DNA from: Deltaproteobacteria bacterium
GTDB lineage: Bacteria; Desulfobacterota; BSN033; UBA1163
Assembly: GCA_016875195.1 (NCBI GenBank)
Contig: VGRY01000012.1
Coordinates: forward strand, 1-64,000
Reading direction: 5' to 3'
DNA: 64,000 nucleotides
A program made the translations under genes and the position numbers. This document shows positions 17,889 through 27,132 of the stretch, one piece after another. The notes beneath the pieces are model-generated. The model was not told the DNA's origin. It saw only the letters and a program-made list of their open reading frames with translations, and did no database searches. Each line of letters opens with the position of its first letter. Within the stretch, counting starts at the first letter, position 1.

Positions 17889-18764
17889 ATGGATCCGATA
17901 AAAAAATATGGGATGGGGTGGATTCCGGATTATCCGGATTTACGGGATTACACAGAGAAAACAGAGGAAGTGAAGGTTCTTTTGCCCTCTTCACTGCGGG
18001 GATCAAAAAACAAGAGCCTTCCTGCGTCCGTTGATCTGAGGGAATGGTGTTCATCGATTGAGGACCAGGGTCCGATCGGCTCCTGCACGGCTCATGCGGG
18101 AGCGGGGATCATCGAGTATTACGAAAGAAAATCCTTCAAGAGACACATCGACGCCTCACGCCTCTTTCTCTATAAGGTTACACGGAACCTGATGAAGATG
18201 AAGGGGGATACTGGGGCCTATCTCCGGACGACCATGGGCGCCATGGTGCTCTTCGGGGTGCCGCCCGAAGAGTACTGGCCTTATGCGGATGTTGAAAAGC
18301 GGTTTGACCAGGAGCCTCCTGCTTTCTGCTATGCCTATGCCCAGAATTATCAGACGATCAAGTATTACCGGCATGACCCGCCGGGTAAAAAAGCTGAGGC
18401 GATTCTTCAGGAGGTGAAGAGCTATCTTTCCAAAGGCCATCCGGCGATGTTCGGGTTTACTGTTTATAATTCTATCGAACAGGCAGAGAGCGCCGGCAGG
18501 ATTCCTTTTCCGTCACCCAGGGAGAAGATCGAAGGCGGTCATGCGATCGTCGCCGTGGGCTATGATGACAAGATGAAGATTAAAAACAGGTACGGCAAGG
18601 TTGAAACCACAGGCGCCCTTCTCATCCGTAACTCCTGGGGAAAGGGATGGGGAGAAAAAGGGTATGGATGGTTGCCTTATGAATATGTACTGAAAGGACT
18701 GGCTGAAGACTTCTGGTCGGTTCTGAAAAAAGAATGGGTGGATTCGGGTGAATTTAAGGAGTAG
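17889..18764 (+). CDS. Papain-like C1 family cysteine protease
   Basis: A 291-residue C1-family protein. The catalytic cysteine lies in EDQGPIGSCTAHAGAGI near residue 70, the histidine in EGGHAIVAVGYDD near 219, and the asparagine in LIRNSWGKGWGEKGYGWLP near 252. The N-terminus GMGWIPDYPDLRDY is typical of bacterial C1 proteases. No signal peptide is visible, so it may act in the cytoplasm or be exported differently. It lies between the toxin-antitoxin pair and prsT with no overlap. The substrate is unknown. Confidence 0.88.
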   Translation: MDPIKKYGMGWIPDYPDLRDYTEKTEEVKVLLPSSLRGSKNKSLPASVDLREWCSSIEDQGPIGSCTAHAGAGIIEYYERKSFKRHIDASRLFLYKVTRNLMKMKGDTGAYLRTTMGAMVLFGVPPEEYWPYADVEKRFDQEPPAFCYAYAQNYQTIKYYRHDPPGKKAEAILQEVKSYLSKGHPAMFGFTVYNSIEQAESAGRIPFPSPREKIEGGHAIVAVGYDDKMKIKNRYGKVETTGALLIRNSWGKGWGEKGYGWLPYEYVLKGLAEDFWSVLKKEWVDSGEFKE

Positions 18765-18921
18765 GATAGAAGTTCTAAAGTGCTGCAGTGTTGCGGATAA
18801 CACAACCTGTAGTTCGTTTCGGGTTATTGAGAGTAAAGGGTATAGGTATTGGGTGTAGAAACTTTATTCAAAAGGGTTATCACCTTACGATTTGCGACTC
18901 ACGAATAAGAAGGAGGTTATG

Positions 18922-21207
18922 ATGCATTCTTTGAGTAAAAAATGGGCAGGAATCATTTATACATTACTTTTTTTATTTATCCTTTCGGGATTCATAGGAT
19001 GCAGCAAAGAGGCCAAACGAGAGAAGCATTGGAAGAGGGCGGAGAAGTATTACTCCGAAAACAAGTTCAGGGAAGCCGTCATCGAATACAAGAATGTGAT
19101 CCAGATTGAGCCCAAAGACGCCAATGCCCGCTATAAGCTGGGGCTTGCCCACTTGAGAGTGGGGCAAGCCCGGGAGGCCTTTTCCGAGTTTACGAAGAGT
19201 GTGGATTTAAACCCTGACCTGTCCGATGCCCGGATCCAGCTCGGAAGTCTCTATCTTTTATCGAGGGAGATACAGAAAGCAAGGGAGCAGGCGGAGAAAG
19301 CCATTGGCAAAGAACCCAACAACGCTTCGGCCCGTCTTTTAATGAGCTCCATTTACGTTGCGGAAAAAAAACCGGATAAAGCCATCGCGGAGGCCAAAAA
19401 GGCCATCGAGCTGGATCCCAAAAAGATCGAGACCTATCTTCACCTGGCAAACCTTTATATCCTTAAAAAGGATTTTCCGCAGGCGGAGAAAGCCTTTAAG
19501 GAGGCAATCAAAGTTGATGAAAAATCAATCAGAGCGCGGTTTGCGTTAAGCGAGTTTTACCGGAGGACGGGGAAGGCGGAGCTGGCTGAGGCTGAATTGA
19601 TTGAAGCGACAAAAATCAGCCCCAAAGAATCGGATACTTTTATCGCCCTTGGAAATTATTATACCTCTTTGAAACGAATGGAGGATGCGGAAAAGCAGTT
19701 TTTAAGGGCGATCGAAGTTGAACCCAAAAAAATTTCTTCGAGGATTCACCTGGGAGACTTCTATTTGATCTGGGGAAAAAAGGACAAGGCCGTCGAGGCC
19801 TACCAGAAAGGGATCGACACCGACGAGAAGAATATTCCGGCCAGAGCGAAGCTTGCCGAAGCCTATTTGAACGATAGTCAATATGATAAAGCCTCGGAGA
19901 CGGTGGCAAAGATTCTTGAAATCAACCCGAAGAGCCACGACGGCTTTTTCCTCAAGGGCAGGCTTCATCTGGCCAAGAGGGAGTTTAATGACGGGATCCA
20001 TCTCTTTCAATCGTATCTTAAGGAAAATCCAAAATCTTCCATAGGACACCATTTCCTTGGCCTGGCCCATCTCGGGAATAAAGACGTCCAGCAGGCCAAG
20101 AACGAATTCACCGAGGCAGTTAAGCTGAATCCGAATGCGACCCAGTCGAGATTGCTGCTCGCCGATATTCATCTCGGTGCTGGCTCTTTCGATCTGGCGG
20201 TCGGAGAGGCCCAAGAGGTTTTAAAGAGCGACCCAAAATCGATCCAGGCCCATTTAATCCTTGGGAATGCTTATCTTCTTAAGAAGGACCTCCAGAAAGC
20301 CGGCCAATCTTTCGAAGAAGCGATTCAGATCGCCCCCAATCATCCTGCCGGTTATTATCAAAAGGGCCGCCTCCTTCTGGTGCAAAAGAAGGAGAAAGAG
20401 GCGTTAATTCAGCTTGAGAAGGCTCTGTCGATCCAGCCTAATTTTCTGGAGAGTCTCAACCTGATCGCTGTCATCTATATGAACCAGAAGGAGAACAGGA
20501 AGGCGGTCGAAAGGGTGGAAGCACAGATTAAAATTTCGCCGCAATATCCTTTCTTCTATAATATGCTGGGGCGGCTGTATGAAGTGAATAAAGATTTGTC
20601 CAAAGCCGAGAGTCATTACAAAAAGGCCATCGAGATCAATCCCAATGTTTCGGGGTTCTATACCTCGCTGGCCAGTTTTTATGTCCGGCAGAATTTGACA
20701 GAGAAGGCCATCGAAGAATTCAACACGGCCATTCAAAAGGCGCCCGATTCGTTATCCGCCCACATGGGGCTCGGATTGATTTATGACACCCAGAAAAAAT
20801 ACGACAAAGCGAAAGAATATTATGAGAAGGTTTTGAAGATCAATCCGAAATTTGCGCCCGCTGCCAATAACCTTGCCTACCTCTATTTAGAGCATGGAGG
20901 GAATGTTGACGAAGCGCTTAATTTAGCGCAGGAAGCGAAGCGGCAGTTCCCCGAGGATCCGAATATCTCGGATACCATTGGATGGGCTTATTATAAGAAG
21001 AACGTCTTTAGCCGCGCCGTCGGTTATTTGCAGGAGGCAAAGGAGAAGGTTCCGGACAATCCCGTCGTGAGATACCATTTGGGCATGGCCTATTTTAAAA
21101 ACGGCGATAAGGTGAATGCCAAAAAGGAACTGACAAAGGCGCTCGAATTGAATCCAAAATTCCCCGGGGTAGAAGAAGCAAAGGCAACGCTCGACTTAAT
21201 TAAATAA
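18922..21207 (+). CDS. prsT: PEP-CTERM system TPR lipoprotein PrsT
   Basis: About 760 residues. The N-terminal lipoprotein signal ends LSGFIGCSKE, so Cys near residue 27 is the lipidation site. The rest is a long series of tetratricopeptide repeats with recurring A-x3-P segments such as AIELDPKKIETYLHLANLY. PrsT genes occur beside prsK/prsR in exosortase-containing genomes, where they are thought to act in exopolysaccharide export or assembly. The start is the second ATG of ATGATG, 5 bases after AGGAGG. Confidence 0.88.
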   Translation: MHSLSKKWAGIIYTLLFLFILSGFIGCSKEAKREKHWKRAEKYYSENKFREAVIEYKNVIQIEPKDANARYKLGLAHLRVGQAREAFSEFTKSVDLNPDLSDARIQLGSLYLLSREIQKAREQAEKAIGKEPNNASARLLMSSIYVAEKKPDKAIAEAKKAIELDPKKIETYLHLANLYILKKDFPQAEKAFKEAIKVDEKSIRARFALSEFYRRTGKAELAEAELIEATKISPKESDTFIALGNYYTSLKRMEDAEKQFLRAIEVEPKKISSRIHLGDFYLIWGKKDKAVEAYQKGIDTDEKNIPARAKLAEAYLNDSQYDKASETVAKILEINPKSHDGFFLKGRLHLAKREFNDGIHLFQSYLKENPKSSIGHHFLGLAHLGNKDVQQAKNEFTEAVKLNPNATQSRLLLADIHLGAGSFDLAVGEAQEVLKSDPKSIQAHLILGNAYLLKKDLQKAGQSFEEAIQIAPNHPAGYYQKGRLLLVQKKEKEALIQLEKALSIQPNFLESLNLIAVIYMNQKENRKAVERVEAQIKISPQYPFFYNMLGRLYEVNKDLSKAESHYKKAIEINPNVSGFYTSLASFYVRQNLTEKAIEEFNTAIQKAPDSLSAHMGLGLIYDTQKKYDKAKEYYEKVLKINPKFAPAANNLAYLYLEHGGNVDEALNLAQEAKRQFPEDPNISDTIGWAYYKKNVFSRAVGYLQEAKEKVPDNPVVRYHLGMAYFKNGDKVNAKKELTKALELNPKFPGVEEAKATLDLIK

Positions 21208-21251
21208 CAGGAAATCTCGTATCAATTTAGGTTTTTGAAAAGAAGAGATAT

Positions 21252-21416
21252 ATGAGTCAATGGATCAAAAGAATCATCATAAAATCCCCTCGGTTTCGAG
21301 TCGCAACGACCGGAGTCCAATCATATCAAGAGTTTCTGGATTCTCCCGATGAAGATCGAGACCGGAATGACATTTTTAGAAGTTCTCTTAACCTTAGAAA
21401 TATTTTTTACAGTTGA
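21252..21416 (+). CDS. Possible 54-residue orphan protein
   Basis: An open frame beginning MSQWIKRIIIKSPRFRV and ending NLRNIFYS. It resembles nothing I know and has only GAAGAGA as a possible ribosome binding site. It may simply be intergenic sequence. Confidence 0.2.
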   Translation: MSQWIKRIIIKSPRFRVATTGVQSYQEFLDSPDEDRDRNDIFRSSLNLRNIFYS

Positions 21417-21425
21417 ATAAATAAA

Positions 21426-21616
21426 CCCCGTTAGCGTAGTGCGTCATAAATTCCTTTGCAGTCCGTTCGTGGTGAGCCTGTCGAACCATGAACGGAACCC
21501 GTCGATATGATTCACCCTTCGACTGGCTCAGGGTGAACGGATTATGGAAAGAAACGTTAGACGCACTACACAAGAAGAGCTTTGCACGGGGCAAGCAGCG
21601 GGGCTTTCTAAGGGGG
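21426..21616. repeat. Inverted-end repeat, CCCCGTTAG family, copy 2
   Basis: CCCCGTTAG at 21426 and CTAAGGGGG at 21608 enclose a second inverted pair (TAGTGCGTC and GACGCACTA) and TTCGTGGTGAGCCTGTCG-type dispersed sequence. Similar inner motifs (GGTGAACGG, GAGCCT) occur at 58926-59138. Confidence 0.5.
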
Positions 21617-21749
21617 TAAATATTTTCCATTTTTAAAGGAAACAGTTGGGATATTTTAGGAAAATGCTTTCCAATATATTGATATACTATAATTATTGAT
21701 TTATCATTAAACTAAATGATTCTAAGTAGTTATAGGCTGGCCAGAAATG

Positions 21750-21765
21750 TGGTATTAAAATTGCT
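21750..21765 (+). promoter_or_regulatory. Sigma-54-like promoter upstream of the pseudokinase
   Basis: TGGTATTAAAATTGCT has the GG-N10-GC core and a perfect TTGCT -12 element; the -24 is TGGTA. It lies 33 bp upstream of the start at 21798. Confidence 0.45.
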
Positions 21766-21797
21766 TTATTATTTATAATCCAAACTTAAAAACCGCC

Positions 21798-22664
21798 ATG
21801 CAAAGAAATTCCATCTTTAATACCGAAAAAGATTTGTCCGATTCTATCTTTGGCCAAGGACACATTGACCTACAAGAATTTAAAAACATTCTTTTGTCGG
21901 ATGAACGAAACGGTTCCTTTCTCTTCTCGATTCTCGTCGAGTTGATTCAACGAATCGAACATTCTCTCGGATCCATTAAAAATATTGCGCAACTCTCCCG
22001 AGGAAAATTTTCCGACAAGACCTTTGGCGATCATTTCCATTATATCATCGATGAGGAGATCGGGAAGGTGGACCTGGCGTTAAGCTGCATCTCCAATTAT
22101 ATCAAAGTCAATCACATGATTGAAAAAACAAATACAGTCCACACGCTCATCGAAGAAATATTAAGTCATCATAAACTTCAGATCGAAGGAAAAAAAATTC
22201 GAGTGTTTCGAAAATTCGAAGAAAACCTTCCTGAAACGACCGCTCTGGATGAACATCTCAGATATATCTTGGACTCCACCCTGAGGTATGCCATGGGATG
22301 GATGCCTCTGAGTGGACGTATCGGCATTATCACCCGACCATTTATGCTGCAGAGAGAATCACGGGAGAGTAATGTCTTGCCTATGGAGAAAGGGAAATAC
22401 ATTGAGATCTCCATTCTCTTTGATGGCTGCAGAAAAACAGTAGACTCCCTTGAAACAATTTTAAAATACTCATCCTCTGGAAAACAGAGTGGAATCGTTG
22501 ATTTTGAGTTGAAACTTATTCAAGAAATGGTCAATAAAAATCGAGGGATCATGGAATTTGGTATAGATACGAAAAAAGAAAGGACCACCATTTCTTTGAA
22601 ATTTCCCGTTGAAAGAAGGAAGATCGTCTATTATGAATCCATCCGGGCGGGTCATTCTGCATAG
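21798..22664 (+). CDS. Degenerate histidine-kinase-like protein (pseudokinase)
   Basis: A 288-residue protein that aligns along its length with the C-terminal half of the 519-residue protein at 36793-38352. Where that paralogue reads ELVHRIKNPLVSIK, this one reads ELIQRIEHSLGSIK, so the phospho-acceptor histidine is glutamine. The ATPase half also lacks the N-box asparagine (LDSTLRYAMGW) and a DxGxG box. It therefore cannot act as an ordinary histidine kinase. It may bind a kinase or regulator through the dimerisation helices. There is no membrane segment and no sensor domain. Confidence 0.65.
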   Translation: MQRNSIFNTEKDLSDSIFGQGHIDLQEFKNILLSDERNGSFLFSILVELIQRIEHSLGSIKNIAQLSRGKFSDKTFGDHFHYIIDEEIGKVDLALSCISNYIKVNHMIEKTNTVHTLIEEILSHHKLQIEGKKIRVFRKFEENLPETTALDEHLRYILDSTLRYAMGWMPLSGRIGIITRPFMLQRESRESNVLPMEKGKYIEISILFDGCRKTVDSLETILKYSSSGKQSGIVDFELKLIQEMVNKNRGIMEFGIDTKKERTTISLKFPVERRKIVYYESIRAGHSA

Positions 22665-22671
22665 TCGAGTA

Positions 22672-22721
22672 AACCCTGTTAGAAAGCCCCGCAGTAAAGC
22701 TGCGGGGCTTTCTAACGGGTT
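22672..22721. terminator. Long hairpin between pseudokinase and small orphan gene (CCCCGTTAG family, copy 3)
   Basis: ACCCTGTTAGAAAGCCCCGC and its near-perfect complement form a stem of about 20 bp around a short loop. The ends match the CCCCGTTAG repeat family. It may act as a terminator or attenuator before the gene at 22731, but there is no T run. Confidence 0.55.
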
Positions 22722-22730
22722 AAAAGGGGT

Positions 22731-22946
22731 ATGGAAGATATGTTAGCCTATGAATTCTATTATAGAGATGATACCGACCAGTGTCAATTGATTGGGATTC
22801 TTCCTGAACGAAGAAAGGGCCCTCAACGGATTACCCCCGAATCGATTATGAATTGGGTGGAAAAAGTTTTAGGGAGTAATTTGGATATCAGTAAAATATT
22901 TTTTGTTAAGGTAATGATTGATAATCGAACAGGCGGCATTGTTTGA
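22731..22946 (+). CDS. Small orphan protein (LIGILPERR family), copy B
   Basis: A 71-residue protein with AYEFYYRDD, then QLIGILPERRKGPQRITPES, then MNWVEKVLGSN and IFFVKVMID. It is the paralogue of the 61-residue protein at 16518-16703. It follows the pseudokinase by 66 bp with a strong hairpin between. Two copies in one window beside signalling genes suggest a small lineage-specific family. No function is known to me. Confidence 0.6.
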   Translation: MEDMLAYEFYYRDDTDQCQLIGILPERRKGPQRITPESIMNWVEKVLGSNLDISKIFFVKVMIDNRTGGIV

Positions 22947-23073
22947 TTGTCCCACTTAAGGATTTCGGCCAGCCAATTTCAAGAGCACTTCCTCCCTCAT
23001 TTCGTACCAATGGAATTTTCTCAAAAAAACATCTTGACGAAATAATTTTAAAATCATAATGTTAATTCCATAA

Positions 23074-23147
23074 GCCCCTGTAGCTCAGGTGGATAGAGCA
23101 ACGGATTCCTAATCCGTGTGCCGGGTGTTCGAGTCACCCCAGGGGCG
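23074..23147 (+). tRNA. tRNA-Arg (anticodon CCT)
   Basis: The acceptor stem GCCCCTG pairs with CAGGGGC. The D arm is GCTCAGGTGGATAGAGC. The anticodon stem ACGGA/TCCGT carries the loop TTCCTAA with anticodon CCT. The T arm is GGGTGTTCGAGTCACCC. CCA is not encoded. The gene reads AGG codons. Confidence 0.95.
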
Positions 23148-23193
23148 CTTGACAGGGTAACGACCTCCATTGCAAACGCTATATATAAATTGC

Positions 23194-23318
23194 CATTGCG
23201 AGGAGTGGAGCGGTTGCGAGGCAAAGCCGAAGCAAACCCGGAGTTTCTTCGCCTTGCTCGGAACAGGCTCCGCAATCTCATAAAAGACGAGATTGTCGCG
23301 CCCTTTGGGCTCGCAATG
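23194..23318. repeat. Miniature inverted-repeat-like element
   Basis: The outer ends CATTGCGAG and CTCGCAATG are inverted. An inner pair GCAATCTC/GAGATTG is spaced by 9 bases. This type of CATTGCGAG element is dispersed in many bacterial genomes. It directly follows the tRNA gene and lies just upstream of the sigma-54-like site of the PilZ gene. Confidence 0.55.
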
Positions 23319-23357
23319 ACATGTAAAAGTTTTAATGCGTTTGTATTAATGCCATCT

Positions 23358-23373
23358 TGGCATATTAATTGCT
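23358..23373 (+). promoter_or_regulatory. Sigma-54-like promoter of the PilZ gene
   Basis: TGGCATATTAATTGCT carries TGGCA, correct spacing and TTGCT, a close match to the sigma-54 consensus. It lies 58 bp upstream of the PilZ start codon. Confidence 0.6.
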
Positions 23374-23431
23374 AAAATTAATATTAATTAAAAAATTTTT
23401 AAGTTATCATATTTCATAAGGACATAAGGAG

Positions 23432-23779
23432 ATGAATCTCATCCAGAACGAATATCCCGAAAAACGTGAATATCCGAGAATCAACCTTGAAACAAAAGTC
23501 TCGATTCGAGCATCGGCTAAGGAGCCTTTTATTTCTGCGTGGATTCAAAACATATCTAAAGGCGGATTTAAGTTGAAAGCAGATAACCCATTGAAAATAA
23601 AGGATATATTTCGATCTGGAAAAGAGATATTTTTCGAAACGTACGAAGATTTTTTTAAACTGAAAGGCCGAGGGGAAGTTATCTGGGCTTCTGCAAGAGA
23701 GAATGAAGCGGGCATAAAATTCGATGAACTTGATCAGAGAAGCCGTAAGTTTCTTGAAGATTTTCTACAAATGTTTTAA
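23432..23779 (+). CDS. PilZ-domain protein
   Basis: A 115-residue single-domain PilZ protein. The c-di-GMP-binding residues are visible as KREYPRINL (RxxxR-type, residues 11-19) and QNISKGGFKL (NxSxxG, about 40-49). The tail EAGIKFDEL with RSRKFLEDFLQ is typical. Such proteins pass c-di-GMP signals to motility, pilus or polysaccharide systems. A sigma-54-like promoter precedes it, linking it to the HD-GYP and PEP-CTERM genes that also have such sites. AAGGAG precedes the ATG. Confidence 0.88.
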   Translation: MNLIQNEYPEKREYPRINLETKVSIRASAKEPFISAWIQNISKGGFKLKADNPLKIKDIFRSGKEIFFETYEDFFKLKGRGEVIWASARENEAGIKFDELDQRSRKFLEDFLQMF

Positions 23780-23840
23780 CTCTTTCTCTAACTCACCTAT
23801 TAAATAAGTTTCAGACATATTGTCATAGTATGTAAATTTT

Positions 23841-23996
23841 ATATGGGCTGTTGCCCAAAACACCGTTTACCCTTCGATCTCTGCTACGGCGGGACTCAGG
23901 GCGAACGGTTTGTTATTGAAAATATGTAACATTTCCGACCATGTTCCACAAAGTGCGGGATCGAAGCATAATATCAATTTGGGCAACAACCCGTAT
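23841..23996. repeat. Miniature inverted-repeat-like element
   Basis: ATATGGGCTGTTGCCCAAA and TTTGGGCAACAACCCGTAT are inverted ends matching at 17 of 19 positions around about 120 bp. The interior holds a CCCTTCGAT...CAGGGCGAACGG dispersed motif. No transposase gene is encoded. Confidence 0.6.
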
Positions 23997-24120
23997 AGGC
24001 TCTGACCTTCTTGCCTTTCTCTCTTCCTTAATTTAAAACTCTCCATATTTTTTAGCAATCGTTTTTGCCAAGTTTGGTTTAGAATGTTATGATTCAGCAA
24101 GTTTTATCATATCACCATCT

Positions 24121-25359
24121 ATGAAAGCTGAAATCATTGCCATTGGATCTGAACTTCTCTTAGGGCAAATCATCGATACGAATTCGTCCTACATAGCCAA
24201 ACGATTATCGGAAAACGGTATAGAACTTGTTCAGACAGCGACCGTTGGAGATGACTTCCAGCGGATGAAGGAAGTCATCAGCGGAGCCATCAGTAGGTCC
24301 AATATCATCATCACCACCGGAGGCATTGGCCCAACCGAGGATGACCTCACCCGCGAAGCCGTTGCAGAGTTCTTTAACCGGCCGCTTCAATTCCAGCCGC
24401 ACCTCATGGAACAGATCGAGGCCATCTTCAAAAAACGCGGGTTCAAAATGTCGGACAACAACCGGAAACAGGCTTTCATTCCAGAAGGAGGCATTCCTAT
24501 TGAAAACCCCAAGGGGACCGCTCCCGGGTTTATCGTAGAATATTCCAACGGAGCCATTCTCTCCATCCCTGGCGTCCCCGCAGAAATGGAATACTTAATG
24601 GAGCATTCTGTGATCCCTTACCTGCGAAGACGATTTGAGCTGGAAAGCCGGATCATTCAATACAAAGTCCTGCGCGCTTGCGGCCTCGGAGAAAGCGCCA
24701 TCGGCCTTCAAATTAAAGACCTGATGAAGCAGAATCAGAATCCTTTGGTGGGAACGCTTGCCTCCATTGGAGATATCAAAATCAGGATTACGGCTAAGGG
24801 GGACAACCCTCAGGAAGCCTCATCGCTCATTGCAACAATGGAAAACAAAATCAGAGAACGCCTTGGAACTCTGATCTATGGGGTAAACGATGAAACCCTT
24901 CACGGAAATGTGACGAAGGAGATGGAAAGGCTCAATATCACACTATCGGTTGTTGAAACTTTTACGAGCGGAATCATCTCTCAAAAATTAGGTAGCACGG
25001 GAAACAACTCCTTCAATCAGGGGTTGGTCCTTCCAACAGAGAGATCCAAAGCCGGTTTTTTAAACATCTCAGAAGATGAGGTTTGCGCACTCCAAACCGA
25101 TCCTCAAACGTTTAATGATAGGCTTTCTGCACGGGCAAGAGAGGAGTTAAAGACAACGCTTGGGCTTGCCATCCATGGGCAGGCAACAGAGGACCAGGGC
25201 AAGGGGGAATACAGGATGGAGACCTTCTATTCCATTGCTTCAGACGAGGGGATTGAAAGGCAGTCCTATTCTCTGGGCGGTGAGCTCTGGATGGTTCGGG
25301 AGAGGGCGTCCATCATCGCCCTCGATATGCTTAGGAAATACCTGATCAAGAAAAGCTAA
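24121..25359 (+). CDS. cinA: CinA family protein with altered C-terminal amidase site
   Basis: A 412-residue CinA. The N-terminal MoaB/MogA-like domain shows EIIAIGSELLLGQIIDTNS and TTGGIGPTEDDLTREA; it is thought to hydrolyse ADP-ribose or NAD-related compounds. The C-terminal PncC domain normally deamidates NMN with a serine in AESCTGG. Here the matching segment reads VETFTSG, with threonine for serine, and the downstream VVTYSN-like block is LVLPTERS. The C-terminal activity may be lost. The protein has full length. It is convergent with nothing and stands alone. Confidence 0.85.
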   Translation: MKAEIIAIGSELLLGQIIDTNSSYIAKRLSENGIELVQTATVGDDFQRMKEVISGAISRSNIIITTGGIGPTEDDLTREAVAEFFNRPLQFQPHLMEQIEAIFKKRGFKMSDNNRKQAFIPEGGIPIENPKGTAPGFIVEYSNGAILSIPGVPAEMEYLMEHSVIPYLRRRFELESRIIQYKVLRACGLGESAIGLQIKDLMKQNQNPLVGTLASIGDIKIRITAKGDNPQEASSLIATMENKIRERLGTLIYGVNDETLHGNVTKEMERLNITLSVVETFTSGIISQKLGSTGNNSFNQGLVLPTERSKAGFLNISEDEVCALQTDPQTFNDRLSARAREELKTTLGLAIHGQATEDQGKGEYRMETFYSIASDEGIERQSYSLGGELWMVRERASIIALDMLRKYLIKKS

Positions 25360-25486
25360 TTTCAAGTATCAAAGTTCAAATACCAAAGGAATGTCAAATT
25401 TCTTTTTTTAAGTTTGAACTTTGGATTTAATTTGGAATTTGAACTTTGCAATTTGACATTATTTACCCTAACAAAAGGTTAGAGAT

Positions 25487-25930
25487 TTGATCAAAAAAAC
25501 TATTCAATGTTCAATCTGTGGGAATGAGATGGGAGTTTACAAAAACCCTTTGCTCACGGTGGATATCATCATCGAGATCGAATCCAAGGGGGTCATTTTG
25601 ATCAGGCGTAAAAACCCACCTTATGGGTGGGCGCTGCCAGGAGGGTTCGTTGATTACGGGGAGTCATTAGAAGAGGCAGCTATCCGTGAGGCAAAGGAGG
25701 AAACTGATTTAGATGTAAAACTTAACAAACAACTTCACACCTATTCCGACCCCAGAAGGGACCCAAGACACCATAGTATTTCAACGGTTTATATAGCAAA
25801 GGCTGATGGAAAACCTAATGCCAAGGATGATGCTGCCGAAATCGGAATTTTTAATGAATCGAACCTACCAGACGAGATCGTCTTCGACCACCGCTCCATT
25901 CTAAACGACTATTTCAGACGAGTTTTTTAA
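25487..25930 (+). CDS. Nudix hydrolase
   Basis: A 147-residue Nudix protein. The box [20 protein letters not shown], continuing ETDLDV, fits GX5EX7REUXEEXGU except for the last glycine (ETDLD). The N-terminus CSICG hints at half a zinc ribbon. Many relatives hydrolyse ADP-ribose. I use the TTG at 25487, which follows AAGGTTAGAG. Its 3' end overlaps the convergent aminotransferase gene by 17 bases. Confidence 0.82.
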   Translation: MIKKTIQCSICGNEMGVYKNPLLTVDIIIEIESKGVILIRRKNPPYGWALPGGFVDYGESLEEAAIREAKEETDLDVKLNKQLHTYSDPRRDPRHHSISTVYIAKADGKPNAKDDAAEIGIFNESNLPDEIVFDHRSILNDYFRRVF

Positions 25931-27110
25931 GAGCCTCTTCGATCCGATTCAATCCCTCCTTGATATCTTCCATGGAAGTCGCATAAGAAAGCCTCTCAAA
26001 TGGATCGGCTCCGAATTCGACACCCGGAACAACGGCCACGCGGGCAACTCCGAGGAAGTAGTCAGCCAGCTCTGTCGAGTTCGAAAACTTCTTCCCTTCA
26101 TAGGACTTTCCGTAATACGAAGAAAAGTTGGGAAAGACGTAAAATGCGCCAATGGGCTTAAAGCAGGAGACACCTGGCATCTTATTAAGACGATCCACAA
26201 TATAGTTCCGTCTTTCTTGGAATGCAGCCACCATTTTAGAAACTGTCTCCTGAGAACCTGCAAGAGCCTCCACAGAGGCCTTCTGGGCAATGGAGGTGGG
26301 GTTGGAGGTACTCTGACTCTGGATATTGTTCATCGCAGAGATGATTTCTTCAGGCCCTGCCGTATACCCGATTCTCCATCCTGTCATGGCATAGGTCTTG
26401 GCAACCCCGTGGACGATAATCGTCTTCTTCTTAATCTCCTCATCGAGTGAGGCAATGCTGATAAATTTGAAACCATCATAGACGATCTTCTCATAGATTT
26501 CGTCAGAGATCACAAAGATGTTATGCGAAAGAGCTATCTCTGCAATCTGTTCCAGTTTTTCTTTGGTATAGGCGCCTCCAGTAGGATTGGAAGGGGTGTT
26601 GAGGATTAAGGCTTTCGTCTTTGGGGTGATCGCCTTTTTCAAGCCTTCCATCGACAGGGTGAACCCGTTTTCTTCCTTCGTTTCGACGATGACCGGCGTG
26701 GCTCCGGCTAAAGCCACCATGGGAGGATAGGAAACCCAGTAAGGGGCAGGCACGATCACCTCATCTCCAACGTCGAAAATGGCCTGCGCCAGGTTGTAGA
26801 ACGAGTGTTTGCCGCCGCAGGAAGCAATGATCTCGGATCGCTTGTAAGTTATTCCGTTGTCTCTTTGAAACTTTTTAATGACCGCATCTTTAAGTTCATC
26901 TGCTCCACCAACAGGCGTATATTTGGTAAATCCCTCTTCAATCGCTTTAACAGCCGCTGCCTTAATATTCTGGGGGGTATCGAAGTCAGGCTCACCAGCG
27001 CCAAAACTGATGACGTGGATTCCCTGTGCCTGCATCGACTTTGCTTTTGCATTGATAGCAAGGGTAGGGGAGGGTTTTAAACTTTTGGCTCGATTCGATA
27101 ATATTGACAT
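25914..27110 (-). CDS. Aspartate aminotransferase family, PLP-dependent
   Basis: A 398-residue class I aminotransferase of the AspB type. The PLP lysine is in [16 protein letters not shown] near residue 236. [11 protein letters not shown] binds substrate and the cofactor ring, and [11 protein letters not shown] near the N-terminus is the family signature. It transfers the amino group between aspartate and 2-oxoglutarate, although prephenate or other substrates are possible. I prefer the second ATG, which lies 7 bases after AGGAGG; the first lies only 1 base after it. The gene is followed by the ArsA-type ATPase upstream on the same strand, so they may be co-transcribed. Confidence 0.9.
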   Translation of the reverse strand: MSILSNRAKSLKPSPTLAINAKAKSMQAQGIHVISFGAGEPDFDTPQNIKAAAVKAIEEGFTKYTPVGGADELKDAVIKKFQRDNGITYKRSEIIASCGGKHSFYNLAQAIFDVGDEVIVPAPYWVSYPPMVALAGATPVIVETKEENGFTLSMEGLKKAITPKTKALILNTPSNPTGGAYTKEKLEQIAEIALSHNIFVISDEIYEKIVYDGFKFISIASLDEEIKKKTIIVHGVAKTYAMTGWRIGYTAGPEEIISAMNNIQSQSTSNPTSIAQKASVEALAGSQETVSKMVAAFQERRNYIVDRLNKMPGVSCFKPIGAFYVFPNFSSYYGKSYEGKKFSNSTELADYFLGVARVAVVPGVEFGADPFERLSYATSMEDIKEGLNRIEEALKKLV

Positions 27111-27132
27111 GTTCATGCCTCCTCAGGCGAAC

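Noticed and set aside
23054-23375. Open frames across the tRNA-Arg gene
   Set aside because: They overlap the tRNA and a dispersed repeat and have no protein resemblance.
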